Shown here one piece after another: positions 32,358 to 44,282 of a stretch of 64,000 nucleotides of DNA. Under the pieces are notes generated by a model. The model saw nothing but the letters and a program-made list of their open reading frames with translations, was not told the DNA's origin and made no database searches. Made by a program: the position numbers and the translations under genes. Location of the stretch: positions 28,680,681 through 28,744,680 of the forward strand of contig OX422210.1 in the NCBI GenBank assembly GCA_949130495.1, in the 5' to 3' direction. The DNA comes from Sambucus nigra (Eukaryota; Streptophyta; Magnoliopsida; Dipsacales; Adoxaceae). Numbering within the stretch: position 1 is the first letter of the stretch; each line of letters starts with the position of its first letter.

Positions 32358-32627
32358 ATGTTTACAACATTGAAGGAGTACGAGAGGCAGAGGTTGAAGA
32401 AAATAAAAGAGAATAGAAAAAAATTGATAGAATTAGGAGTCCATAAATTGTATTCGGCAATGTGGGATTGCGCTAAAAGTAAGAAAAGTAAATCAAAGAG
32501 TACTCAAAAATTGGTTGACGATGAAGTGTACATGTCATACAAAGGAGAAGATGAACGTCGTGATTCGAGAGGGGATGAAAATGGGTATATTGTTCAATTT
32601 TTTTCGTATAAATGTTTAATGATGTAG
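32358..32627 (+). CDS. Small ORF with the YExxRLxxIxENxxxLxxLG motif
   Basis: 89 codons open MFTTLKEYERQRLKKIKENR and continue KKLIELGVHKL, then a Lys/Ser-rich basic part (KSKKSKSKSTQK). The YExxRLxRIxENxxxLxxLGI pattern is known from N-termini of plant B3-domain and related proteins and from some transposon-encoded proteins. It lies about 300 bp upstream of the transposase start, on the same strand. It may be a first exon of the transposase transcript, a separate accessory protein or a captured host exon. The open frame has no lesion. Function is unknown. Confidence 0.4.
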   Translation: MFTTLKEYERQRLKKIKENRKKLIELGVHKLYSAMWDCAKSKKSKSKSTQKLVDDEVYMSYKGEDERRDSRGDENGYIVQFFSYKCLMM

Positions 32628-32925
32628 ATGCTAAAATGTTAATTGTGTGACTTTTTAATTGCATTGGATGTTGTCATTTCTTAAGATTTGGTGCACTAGT
32701 AATAAATGTTGATTGTGTGAATTTTTAATTGCGTAACATTCTTTCCTTTCTTGACTTTTTATGTTGAATTTGTGACATTTTAATGATGTTGATATTAAAA
32801 CTGATAAGTTGAATTGTTGGGTTATATTATTATTATTATTATTATTTAAATTAGTTTTCTATTGAATTTTTTGAATTTATGTATCAAATTGTTGGGAATC
32901 ATTTGTTTTTTCATTTTTAGGTATC

Positions 32926-35900
32926 ATGGATAAAAGTTGGGTTAATTTACGCAGTCGGTGTTCAAAATAATACATTGATGGGATTGAAGGATTTCTTAAC
33001 TATGCATATGAAAACAAGAACATTGGGACCACAGAAATCTATTGCCCGTGTAAGAGATGTGCAAATCGAGTATACCACACCCGACAAATGGTGAGAAATC
33101 ACCTTGAGATGTATGGTTTTGACAAGACTTATAAGGTTTGGGTTTTCCATGAAGAGACTTTTGGTGTTGTAGGAAGCAATATGAATTCTTTACGAGATGA
33201 TATGCTAGTCGATGATATACCCGTTGAATTGAATGCTCGAGATGCCATGGTTACAGTGGTTCAAGAGGGAAGGGGTATTCGTCACGCATATGAAAATATG
33301 AGTAATGATGAGGAATGTAGAACAAAAGAAGTCTTCGAAGCGGATGGAAATGTTCCAGAGTATTCTAGACTTTTGAAAGAGGCGTAGTGCGATTTGTATG
33401 AAAATTGTCCAGAGTGGGTTACGAAATTGTCTTTTGTTGTTGAACTCTTGCACATGAAGCAACTTAATGGATGGACAAATTGTTATTTCACTAAGTTGTT
33501 GGGTTTTTTGGGGAGGGTATTTTTGAGTGCTAGAATTTCGATGTCTTACTACCAAGCCAACAAGCTAACGAAGGACTTGGGATTCAAGTACGAGACATGG
33601 GATGCGTGCCCAAACAATTGTATGCTGTTTCAAAATCAAGCTGGGAATCATGAAAAGCGTGACATATGCGGATCTTCTCGATATAAAGATGATGATTCAA
33701 GTGTGGGTGTCCAAGGCCCGAAGGTAACCTTAAAGAAAGTAAGTTATTTCACTTTAAAACCTAGATTGCAGAAATTATTTTGGTCATCCCATTCAGCTCC
33801 TCTAATGAAATGGCATACCGAGGAACGGATTGATGATGGTGTCTTGAGGCATCCGGCAGACTCTCGTGCTTGGAAAACATTTGATGAGAAAAACCCATCT
33901 TATATGAGAAACAGTCGCAATGTTAGACTTGGGTTAGCTTCTGATGGATTTAATCCGTTTGGTAATATGAGCATTAAGCACGGTACATGGCCTGTTATCC
34001 TCATTATTTACAATTTAGCTACGTAGTTGTGCATGAAGCAACCTAATTTAATTTTGTCTATACTTATAGATGGACCAAATGGACCCGGAGATAAGATCGA
34101 TGTATTTTTAAAACCTTTTATTGATGAGTTGATTGAGCTATGGAATGATGGTGTACGCACTTACTATGCATCTAGTAAGGAGTTCTTCCAATTGCATACA
34201 TATTTGATGTGGACTATTAATGATTTCCCCGCATATGCCATGTTATCAGGATGGAGCACAAAAGGTACATTTGCTTATCCTTATTGTAACGAAGACCATC
34301 AGGCAATGCGATTAAAGTATGGTAAGAAGTTCTGTTATTGGGGTCATCGTCGATTCTTAGACACCCGCCATAGGTTTCGTCGGCAGAAGACACCATTTAA
34401 TGGGAGGGTAAAATTACGACCGACCCCATTAAAACTTTAGGGCTTGCAAGTGTTGCAACAGTTAAATGATCTTGACATTGAAACTGAATATAAGATGGAA
34501 GATGTCTTTAGAAGGAGGGAAAGAGAGGCACTAGAAAAGAAAACAAAGAAAGTGTTAAAACCTAGAATGGGTTGGAAAAAGAAAAGTATTTTTTTTATTT
34601 GTTGTACTGGAAGGGTAATCTTACTCGCCACAATCTCGATGTCATGCATATTGAGAAGAACGTGTGTGATAATGTCCTATTTACACTGTTGGGTACTAAA
34701 GGTAAGACAAAGGAAAATTTAAAGTCTCGAAAAGACCTCAAAAAATTGAATATTAGATCTGAGTAACATCCTCAACCACGGGGGTCAAATTTAGAGTACA
34801 TTCCCCCAACAGAGTTCACAATGAGTAACAAGGAGAAGGCAATTTTTTTGAAAGTGTTGCGGGATGTTAAAACTCCCGATGGTTACTCATCAGGCATTTC
34901 ACGGTGCGTGAACATGAAAGAAAGGAAAATTTAAGGATTAAAAAGCCATGATAATCACATTTTATTGCAAAAATTACTTCCTATAGCAGCATGAAGGATA
35001 TTGCCAAAGCATATTGTCAAAGCCTTAATTGAATTAAGCAATTGCTTCATGATATTATTCTCAAGTGCAGTTACCCGAGCTGATTTGGAAAAGTTTGAAG
35101 ATCGAATGGCTCTTACATTTTGTAGCCTTGAGATGATATTCCTGCCGAGTTTTTTTTATGTGATGGAACACTTGCCTATACATTTTCCCAATGACCTCCT
35201 AATTTCTAGTTGTGTCCTTTACCGTTGGATGTATCCAATTGAAAGGTATATCTACACGTTAAAACTATATGTTCGTAATCGAGCTCATCCAGAGGCCTCG
35301 ATCGCCAACTCTATTCTTTTGGAAGAATGCATGACTTTTTTCTCGCGGTACATTGGTGTGGAACCCAAGTCTAACCGACCGTCTAGAAATGATGATAAGG
35401 GGGATATGGATAGTGGTGCCCTTGGGAAAAAAGTTACATTTGAAGTTGATCATGTAATGTATGCACAAGCTCATCGGTATGTTCTTACCAACACAGAGTC
35501 AGTGACACCATTCATTCAGTAAGTTTCATTATACCTAGTAGGATTTTGAAAAAACTTTTCTTAATGTTTTGTATGAAATAAATATATGACTATGCTTGTA
35601 TTTTGTAGGAGCTTTTATCAAATTACCCTCACGATTCACAAAAGCATCATGTTAATCGTCTTCACAATAAAGAGTTCCACATATGGTTTAAGGATCATGT
35701 AAGTAAAAACATCATAACAAATACTTGAATTATAAATAACAATTATATTTGTTTATTGACATTTATTTTAAAATACTATAGGTGAGTAGAATGGTAGCCG
35801 GTGGCGTTGAACTATCCAATGAAATCAAAATCTTGTCTTTAGGGCCCCTCAAAGATGCAATTAGATTCAAATCTTATATTATTGGTGGTTTTCAATTTCG

Positions 35901-36453
35901 AACGAAGAAAGTTGATATGGGAAGAAAAACTCAAAATAGAGGCGTTGTCATAAAAGTCGAACAAATGAGCTATTCAAGTCAAAAAGATAAAAATCCTACT
36001 GCAGGCGATATTACATACGGCGGGGAGCTGACAGACATCATTGAAGTTTAACATGTTAATGGCATGAAGTTTGTGTTATTCTAGTTTGATTGGGTTGAAA
36101 ATCGCATGGGCACAAAAGTGGATGAGTTCAACTTTACGCTAGTGAGCTTCAAGCATCTGAAATATAAGGATGGTAGAGAGAGTGATGAACCTTTCATCTT
36201 CGCAACTCAAGCAGAACAAGTATTTTACGTGCATTATCCTGTAGAACAAGAATGGCACGTTATTATTCATATGTCACCAAGAGATCAATTTGATAGGTAC
36301 ACGACGACCAAAGAAGAATTAGTGGTCAATGGAGATGAGCCATTTAACATGCGAAATTTGGATGAAGACGAAACTATAAGGTGGGTGAGGCAAGGAGCAA
36401 ATGGATCAATAGTTGACCCAAGTGTCCCAGATGATGATGTTGATGATGATTAA
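32926..36453 (+). pseudogene. CACTA transposase, TNP2 type, with DUF4218 and DUF4216
   Basis: Domain order: transposase-associated N-terminus (MDKSWVNLRSR, TAA at about 32,968, then YIDGIEGFLNYAYENKN, YCPCKRCANRVYHTRQMVRN); TNP2 core (LTKDLGFKYETWDACPNNCM, HSAPLMKWHTEERIDDGVLR, LGLASDGFNPFG, then ILIDGPNGPGDKIDVFLKP, FPAYAMLSGWSTKGTFA, FCYWGHRRFL, RHNLDVMHIEKNVCDNV); DUF4218 (35,001-35,522; LPIHFPND, YRWMYPIERYIYTLKLYVRN); DUF4216 (35,782-36,453; FKSYIIGGFQFRT, VFYVHYPVEQEWHVIIH). Lesions: stops at about 32,968, 33,387, 34,026 and 34,440, and a one-base shift in a T run near 34,595. The transposase cuts and joins CACTA ends. Introns probably lie at 35,523-35,610 and 35,700-35,780. Confidence 0.85.
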
Positions 36454-36889
36454 ATTGGGAGGGGCAATGCTTCAAGGGAATGTAATCCTAAATTAGCTAC
36501 CTTTTGTTTTTTATCTGTTTGATGTCAAAGATTGGAACAATGTGAAGACATTATTATGCATGTTGTCCATTTATTTAAATTTTAAAACTTGATGTTATCT
36601 TATGCATATATTTTCAGTATGTATGTGCCCCACATTAAAGCCCCTCTAATCCTTCTAGAAATACCAGCTACATTACTGAATTGGATATTTCTATTATGAC
36701 TATTAAAGTAGGCTGATACTCAATTTATTCGTTACAAAATCAAATGAAAAACATGTTTCTGTGATTTCTTGATTTATCTCAAATGAAAACACAGGTTATA
36801 GAGAGTAGAGACCATTACCATGCACATTTCTTGATTCTTACTGTGATGTTGTTGCAACAGTGCCTGCTGCTTCTGTAATTGCTCTGCCA
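36454..36889. other. Transposase 3' flank
   Basis: AT-rich non-coding sequence between the DUF4216 end and the first LINE trace. It may hold the transposase 3' UTR. Confidence 0.35.
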
Positions 36890-36892
36890 TTA

Positions 36893-37941
36893 CTATGGTC
36901 TGAGTTTAATATAGGAGCATAGTTTAGGGTTTGAAAGTATAATGAATGGCATTTGAAATTGATAATTGTTTTTGATATTTAACCAGAATTTCCATCTTTT
37001 TTGAAATTTGAATTTTGGATTCCAGCTTTTTTGAGAATAAGATGAGTTCCTCCAAGAATGGGATTCCTCCAATACTATTGATTTCACAATCTGATTGATA
37101 AATACTGTCATGAAGCGATTGTCTTCTTTTTTCAGGAAGCTATGTTGCTCCAAGAGATAGATTCAAGACTTGAATTATTCTAGTATCTTCAAAATCAATA
37201 TCTACTGATTTAATTTTATCCATGTAAGCTTGATTGACTTCTTTAGGAATTTTTAGCATATTCGTTTTTCTATTGGGACTGGTCACTTGAGGCTATTGGA
37301 AATCAGTTTCTTGATTGAGGTCTATTTGAATTTCTTGGCTTTGAATATGGAGATCTTGATTGAAGTTGGTATTTTTTGGATCTTGATTTATGATTTGGGG
37401 ATACATGTTGCATGTATCTGCTATATTTCTCCATCTTCTTCTTGTGTGTTCTCCTGGTAGTGAGATTTTGGGCTTGGTTCGTGGATTATTTGTTGTGGAT
37501 AGTTCTAAACCACTGTTTTCTTGATAATTGCAAGGGATTTTATGGCTTCTTTGTTGTGGATTAAACATTTTCCTTCTGAGTGACCCACCTAAAAGCATTT
37601 TCCACAGTAATTAGGCATATACTCATTTACAAAAACCATTTCTTTATCAAACAATAAAAGCTTGAACACTTGTTAAAAAGAACAAATCATGTTTTCATCT
37701 AAGTTTAAATCCCCAAAACATCAAACTCTTCTTTTAAGTTCAAAACGTGTGGTGGGCTCTACACGCATCCAAAAGCTGATCTAATAAGCACGATGGGGTT
37801 TGAAGGCACACTTTGTTTCTTCCCACAATACTTCTTGACAGTTATGAATCCATCAAAAATTATTGCATCCCTTTCTGAGTCGGATATGCTTAGAGTTTCC
37901 CAAATATTTTTAATATGTGTTGTTGAAATAAAACAATCCAA
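36893..37941 (-). pseudogene. LINE ORF1 (DUF4283/CCHC type), inverted
   Basis: On the minus strand a piece with LNLDENMICSF and VFVNEYMPNYCGKCF leads into a CCHC knuckle, C-G-K-C-F-*-V-G-H-S-E-G-K-C, in which a stop replaces a spacer residue. A basic, Gln/Pro-rich tail follows (QQRSHKIPCNYQENS, PGEHTRRRWRNIADTC). ORF1 of plant LINEs binds element RNA. Several stops and shifts are present. Confidence 0.5.
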
Positions 37942-38229
37942 TTTTGACCATTAGTGTTTAGGAGGGAAAGAAATCAGAAGTTTGGGAGAGGTTATAAAAA
38001 TTTATAAGTCTATGGTAGGCACAGTCAAAATTATGGCCTGATTGAGCTCCTGATCAGTGACCAATTGGGGTTAGACAGTGACCAATTAAGGCTGATTAGT
38101 GATGCTAGCAGAAGTTTGGTGACTCTCAATCAAGTTGGGCGATGGCCGAATGCATAGAGATTTTAGAGTTTCCATCAGTTGTAAACGGTTTGATAACCAA
38201 ATTTCTTTCCTTAACCTTTCTCTTAGGAA

Positions 38230-39058
38230 ACTTCTGAAGTCCATCTCTAATAATGAGTCTGAGTGGACTGTTGTGAAGAAAAAAAGGAGAAAAAATCATA
38301 CTCAAACCTCCATCCAAAGAGGATCCTTAGATCCAATTATAAACCCCAAAAGTTAAATTATTCTCTATGATTAACATCACATCTTGAAATGTTAGAGGTA
38401 TGAATAAAGTTAATTCTAGCAGAAGGACTTCAAATTGTTGCTTTACAATGATATCAATTCTATTTGGTGCTTTTCTCAACATGATATCTACATATCTATT
38501 GTTTCTCAAATCAATCAATGTTTAACTATGTTTTTATAACATCCTTCCTTGAAACTCAAGTCTTACATCTCTATGACATATGCTAAGTGTACCATAAAAG
38601 AAAGGCTCATTTTTGGGAATATTTTGATAGTTGTAATTGGCCTGATCCATGGATTATAGGAGGTGACTTCAATACTGTTACCATCCCTACTGATAAAGCA
38701 GGAGGTAACCCCCAAATCACATTAGTGGTTGAAGCAGTGAGAAGGTAGTGGGGAGAGATGTGGATGGTGTAAGTGGTTTGTTTCTAGGGGGAGGGGGGTA
38801 ATGTCTTGTTTATTTTTATCTATTGTTTGTCGATGACATTATCCTCTTTTGTGTGGTGGTTGAGGATCCAATGCTTGATCTTCAAATGGTTTTACAGTAC
38901 TTTGAGGTTATGTCGGCTTTGAAGATTAATATTCAGAAGAATGGGATTCTTCTCATGGGGAAGAATACTAATGTGTCTTGAGTTGGCTGCCAATTTGGGG
39001 TCTAAGTTGGGTTCGCTTTCATCTTCCCACTTGGGAAAGCCTTTGGGCGCCAGTCACT
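38230..39058 (+). pseudogene. LINE ORF1 end and ORF2 endonuclease/RT pieces
   Basis: NESEWTVVKKKRRKNHTQ is the basic ORF1 end. ORF2 starts at 38,366 (MINITS, then TGA at 38,384 where plant LINEs have Trp, then NVRGMNKVNSSRR), the apurinic-endonuclease N-terminus. Near 38,645 the phrase DPWIIGGDFNTVTIPTDKAGG keeps the catalytic GGDFN motif. After a deletion the RT catalytic LLFVDDIILFC follows (about 38,820), then ALKINIQKNG and LGSLSSSHLGKPLGAS. The FVDD box is intact but the protein is not. Confidence 0.7.
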
Positions 39059-39089
39059 AATCCAAGGAAAGTGATGTGAAAGCTAGTCG

Positions 39090-40440
39090 TGTGGTCCCCA
39101 TTGGATTATCCAAATATTAAGGCAGAGAATGTTTCCAGATCCCTTATTGATACTGATACGTGACATGGTTTTATTAGGATATAATTGCTACTATCTTCTC
39201 TATACCTTATTGATTTATATTTTCTTTAGTAGTTTATTACTTTAATCACAATATTTTAGTATGAATAAAGGCTTCGACTCCCTTTGTAATTATCTTTAGT
39301 TAGTACAATTGAGAGGGATTAAACCTTTGGGTTAGAAATTGATTATTATTTAATACAATTGAGGTGCCAGCCTAGAAATCCTAAAATTGACAAAAAAGAA
39401 AAAGGGACTAGAGGCGTACATTATCCATAACATCATCAATAAATGACTTCGCGTGCGATATCACCAATTATTTACAACACTTTCCCACCTAAAAAAAGCT
39501 CTTCCACAAGATCAGAGAGGAATGCTCTCAGAATCTGGTAGAAACTACACAACTCAAACAATCAACATATAACGGTGGGTCCAATCGGTGCTAAGAACCT
39601 CAAGATTGATGCCATCGGTAACTAGAATTGCCCTCTTCTTCCTCTTCGTGCGCTCTACTGCCTGATGCCCGACCTGACCACAACCAAAGCATTAAAATGT
39701 AGTGGATGTTGGCTCTTTAGCATTAGCCAGGATGGCCAATGACAGCCCCCCACCCCACCCCGGTGGCCTCTTCCCCCACAGCGCTGATACTCCACCTACC
39801 CCCTTCAACTACTCTACCTCTTTCCCCAGGTGAGAAATCTATTGAAGATACAACTCCTAACAGATAAATTCATGTGCCCACTGAACGTTGGCACATCTAC
39901 ACTAATCATTTGAAGGCTCTTCCCAAGGAGCCTCAGATGGTGACCCAGATGATGGTCCTGCTTCACTTCTGCCCCGGCATCCAAGGGGTCCTCCTCGTCG
40001 GATAAAGCATTAAAATACCCATAGAACATATCAAGCGAAGCCTAAGGATATCCATACGTGGAAGCCCACAAGCTACCAAAGGGTGTTCCGAGGAATTTTT
40101 CTTCCCTATAGAGAGCAGTCACCCATTAAATGTCCCAGTTGCTTGCACAAAAATCATGTATGATCTTTAACCATAATATGAAAGGGGTTAGATGAATCGA
40201 CTCTTTAAACCACTCCTCTAAGTTGGGCTATTAAATGTCGTTGTGCACTGATCACCGAGTAATTAGTGCTCTCACATGTTCATGGGTGAACGGGTTCACG
40301 TATACATCATCCTGGTAGTTCTAAAAATTTCCCAGCTTCAAAGGGTGGGGTGAGGTTTGTTAAACTCATCCCTAAGTGCCTTGAAGAATTAAGCATCCAG
40401 CAGCTATTAACTCTACTTCAGGTTGTAACATTTAGAGAAA
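39090..40440 (-). mobile_element. Gypsy gag fragment inserted in the LINE
   Basis: On the minus strand KSLQMISVDVPTFSGHMN (39,900-39,950) resembles the start of the gypsy Gag capsid region. Further on, CFGCGQVGHQAVER (near 39,690) is a zinc knuckle lacking its last Cys. LINE homology stops before and resumes after this stretch. The LTR-like, non-coding part at 39,090-39,500 is unassigned. Exact boundaries are unknown. Confidence 0.45.
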
Positions 40441-40539
40441 ATATTAACTCTACTTCAGCTAATAACTCTTTGGGATTCCTCTATGATCTCTTCTCTTTTT
40501 TATCAACATACTTCTAATTTAATCATGTCTACTCTTATA

Positions 40540-41100
40540 CTTGACAATTATGATTATATACCTATCTAGAATGCTGAAAATAGTGGTGTTTTATATGTTT
40601 CTTTTGCTTAGAACCTTATCAGATCCCACAGACCAACTTTTTGGTCTCAATCATTTATTTGGTATCCTACTATTGACTCTGGTATAAATATTTTGGGTAT
40701 TAGGGTCCCTCTAAATGTAATTGTTGTATTGAAAGTAAAGAAAGAGATTGAACATGTGTTTTCAACTGGTGAAGTTCCACCCCAAGTTTGGTTACACTAC
40801 AAGAGAAAATTTGGCATCAATGTCTCCCACAATTCTATTAGAGTTGTGCTGATTAGTTGGTGGTTAAGCAATACTGATCCTCATTTGAGATCATTTCTTC
40901 CTAGTTTTATATGTTGGTGCTTATGGTGTGCTAGAAACAAAAGCAGGCTTGAAGATGTCCCCCCAAGGTTAACCATATAATTCATCATATAAAGTCACTG
41001 ATTGCTTTATATCTAAAACCATTCTTTAAATCTTCTTTCCTTCCTAAACCTGTCACATGGATCCCTCCTATTCAATCTTCATTCACTCTACTTCATTATA
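40540..41100 (+). pseudogene. LINE ORF2 C-terminal region (zf-RVT type)
   Basis: Reading NAENSGVLYVSFA, NLIRSHRPTFWSQSFIWYP, then VWLHYKRKFGINVSHNSI, LPSFICWCLWCARNKSR gives the pattern of the zinc-binding RT-associated domain of plant LINEs. In another frame LIALYLKPFFKSSFLPKPVT continues it. One open part spans 40,693-40,980. The frame changes and stops show decay. Confidence 0.65.
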
Positions 41101-41144
41101 ATTTTTTATGTTCGTGTCTTATTACACCTATTATGTACATATGC

Positions 41145-41450
41145 AGATCCATGACAACAAAGCGTCGGCGTCGATTGAATATGTGTGATCTCATAGGCGA
41201 GGAAAGACAACCACTCACAACCCCTGAGGAAGCAATAACCCAATTACAAATTCATGTTTGTTTCATGTAGAATTAATGTGATTGCTCACTCTATAAATTT
41301 TATTATTGCGTAATTCAATTGATTATATATGTTATATGTACATATACAGATCCATGGTAGGAAAGCGTCAGTGTCATTTGAATATGTGCTATATCAATGC
41401 CGAGGAAAGATCACTTGAGAAACAACCATTAAAAACACCAGTGGAAGACG
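41145..41450 (+). repeat. Tandem exon duplication in the TNPA-like gene
   Basis: 41,125-41,210 and 41,323-41,408 share the acceptor region (tatgtacatat-cag), atccatg, aaagcgtc-g-gtc, ttgaatatgtg and gccgaggaaag/ggcgaggaaag. The offset is about 197 bp. Confidence 0.75.
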
Positions 41451-43140
41451 ATTTAGAGACGCATATATTGATATCCCACCCGAGTGAGGTGTTGCAACCC
41501 CAACAAACGACCCTAGTGGCACCCCAGACAGACACGTCACATCGCAAATCAAGGGTTCGTGTTTCTTTATTTCAGAGCCCTACATGCCAACAAACCCAAT
41601 ATATCGAGCAAATTAATGATCTACGAGAAAATGTTGATCCTTCATACAATGACTCGACTTTAGATGTTGAGGAGCCCGCAGGTAAATTATATGTTAGCAA
41701 TGCACTTTTTTATCACACTCGTTTGATATTATATTCCACATTATAATAGTTTATCGAATATTTGTTTAGGTACAGAGAGTGCCCCGACTAATGCGAAAAA
41801 TGTTAGAAAAGCTTCCAGGCCTTGGATTGAAGGGAATAATAATAAAAAGAAGATACTAGAATGGAATGAGCTTTGTCGTCCAGTTTGTAGGCTTGAATGC
41901 AAATTGATGTCGCGATTAGGTTACTATGCTAGGAATGGAAATTTGTTTCCATTGATAATGTTATATTGGACAGAGGCAAAAAATGACACTCTTGAGGGTA
42001 TTTGGAATGAAGTGAAGGTAGTTCATTAATTCAATTTGATTTATTTGTTTCGTTATATATGAGTTTGTTAAATTTCTAACCAATATATTAATTCAATATT
42101 TATTTGTTTCGTTGTAAATTTTAAGGAAAACACAAATGCACCAGAAGGTTTTAAACCAATTTGCTTTGCAAGGATAGGAGCTGCTTGGAGGCAATTAAAG
42201 TACCGATTGAAGATAGATCACTATGAAAATTTTCTAACCGATGAAGAGTGGTTGAAAAATATACCCCCTTGAGTCAACAAAGTTCAATGGCATACTATAG
42301 TGAAGTATTGGGGTTTAAAGAAGATAATTGTATGACAACTCATTAAGTTTAGGTTTAGTATATTTACATCTACTTCATTAGTAACATCAAATTTATTAAT
42401 TTCTCTAACTTTTTTTATAGGATATAGTGAAGCAAAACTCAAAGAACCATGAAGGTGAATGTGCTTACTCAAGGACTGGGTGAAAGACACATGCAAAAAT
42501 TACCAAGGAGGTTAGAATTATGGTATTATAAACACTTATAATTTTTAGTTTAAGAAATATTAATATATACATTATGTTTTTTAGAGGGTAGAGGCAGGAG
42601 AGACTGCTGACGAAATCAGCATGTGGCAAGCCACTTAGGCTCCGAATAATAAACCTTTCAGTGTTAAAGATGGGTCATCAGATAGAGCGGTATGTATATA
42701 TGCTAACTAAATCCATTCATTAATTTCTAATATATGTTTAAATTAAATTCATTAGTTTTTTATATATGTTTAATTGGTAGACAATGCTCGAGAGACGACT
42801 AAATGACCTACCAGAAGAGAAGCGAAATGATCCCGAAGTGAGGAATGATATTTTTAAGGATGTGGTAAGATAAGGAGGCTATGGTTATACTTTACTAAAG
42901 GGAGTAGGAATTAGGCCAATATCTACACAGACAAGTTCCTCTCTTACATTATTGGAGGATATTAATCAACTTAAGAAAGACGCTGAAGATCGAAAGGGTA
43001 GAGCTAGACAAGTCGCTGAAGATCGAGGCTAGACATCGACACGAGCTCGAAGAATTAGAATTTCGTTACCAACAAGCACTCCTACAGATGAAAACTGACA
43101 TGAGAAGAGAGTTTGTTTCAGAATATTATCCCTAATCATG
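41145..43140 (+). pseudogene. CACTA second gene, TNPA/Transposase_24 type
   Basis: A first exon at 41,153 (MTTKRRRRLNMCDLIGEER) has a basic KRRRR patch. It follows a TATGTACATATGCAG acceptor-like tract and is duplicated in diverged form at 41,345 (MVGKRQCHLNMC). The family core is seen at 41,830-42,310: ILEWNELCRPVCRLECKLMS, RLGYYARNGNLFPL, APEGFKPICFARIGAAWRQL, KYRLKIDHYENF, and later MLERRLNDLPEEKRNDPE. In En/Spm the second product binds subterminal repeats and helps assemble the transposition complex. Intron-like AT-rich gaps with gtaag/ag borders separate the parts. In-frame stops occur (for example near 42,270, 42,480 and 42,637), so I call it a pseudogene. Confidence 0.7.
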
Positions 43141-43215
43141 CTTCCATTACCTCAACGACCCATAACGACTAGGTAATGACACATCTTTATTATATTTTTA
43201 TATATGTATGTAATG

Positions 43216-44031
43216 AAGTGTTAGGTAGGATATATGTTATGGACATTTTTCTCTTAGTTGTTTACAATGTTGTGGTTGTTTCTATAGTTGTTTTTGAGTT
43301 AATTGTTATGTTTAAACAGGTTGGTTTTCATGAATAAACAAAGGAGACTCTGCCAAATGTTTTTAAAAATATTAAGTGTTTAAAAGTAAACAAAACGAAG
43401 ATAAACATATTTGATAAGGTTTTTAAAGATTGTCATCAATACGAATTATTATAAAAGATTACTTCTTCATTTACGGTAATTAACACTGAATAAATTTTAT
43501 TACAGACCGAAATCTTTTGTGGACAAGGCAAAACACGTTTTGATGGAGATCGTTTGCTTGAAGATTGAGAATACTTATTCTAATGAGACAAGTTAAGTTT
43601 TGTAGAGATATTTAGTTTGGTGGAGTATTAGGGAGGATATATGTTAGTGGTTATTTCGCTCTTAGTTGTTTACAATGTTGTGGTTGTTTCTATAGTCGTT
43701 TTTTAGTTAATTTTTATGTTTAAACAGGTTGTTTTCATGAATAAACAGAGGAGACTCTGCCGAATTTTTTAAAAAATATTAAGTGTTTAAAAATAAATAA
43801 AATAAAGATATACAAATTTGATAAGGTTTTTAAAAATTGTCATCAATAGGAATTATTAAAAAAGATTACTTCTTCATTTACGGTAACTGACACTGAATAA
43901 ATTTTATTGCAGACCGAAATCTTTTGTGGACAAGGCAAGACACGTTTTGATGGAGACCGTTTGCCTAAAGATTGAGAATACTTATTCTAATGAGACAAGT
44001 TAAATTTTGTTGAGAAATTTAGTTTGGTGGG
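43216..44031. repeat. 408-bp tandem duplication at the CACTA 3' side
   Basis: The unit contains ctcttagttgtttacaatgt, cgaaatcttttgtggacaag and ttctaatgagacaagtta. It occurs at 43,251 and again at 43,659, an offset of 408 bp, with small indels. It lies just past the TNPA-like coding traces, probably in the 3' UTR. Confidence 0.85.
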
Positions 44032-44282
44032 CACAATGTTGAAATTGTTTATGTTATCTTTGTATGGATCTAATTTTAATTGAATGGAAAATTATATTAT
44101 ATTGGTTGAAATGGGATGCCAAAATGTCATTTATTATTTTTAAGATTTTTTGTTTAAAAGTATATTTAGCGTATTATGGAATGGATGAAATTTTAATTTT
44201 GGTGCAAAAATGATTAAAGATAGATTTTTTGCCATCTCAAAAGGATTCCATAAACGATGACCTTTTGAGACGGTTAAGTTAT
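44032..44282. other. CACTA 3' region with subterminal repeats, first piece
   Basis: T-rich spacer, then GCCATCTCAAAAGG and CCTTTTGAGACGG repeats just before the LARD-like insertion. The last five bases, gttat, are that element's left target duplication. Confidence 0.6.

Larger units (their letters stand above)
36890..41100 (+). mobile_element. Rearranged plant LINE nested in the CACTA element
   Basis: ORF1 traces on the minus strand (about 37,941 down to 36,893) are followed on the plus strand by the ORF1 end, the ORF2 endonuclease start (38,366), an RT core (about 38,810-39,058) and the ORF2 C-terminal region (40,540-41,100). A gypsy gag fragment interrupts ORF2 at about 39,090-40,440. The inverted 5' part is what twin-primed LINE integration produces. 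Edges are approximate and no target duplication was found. Confidence 0.6.
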
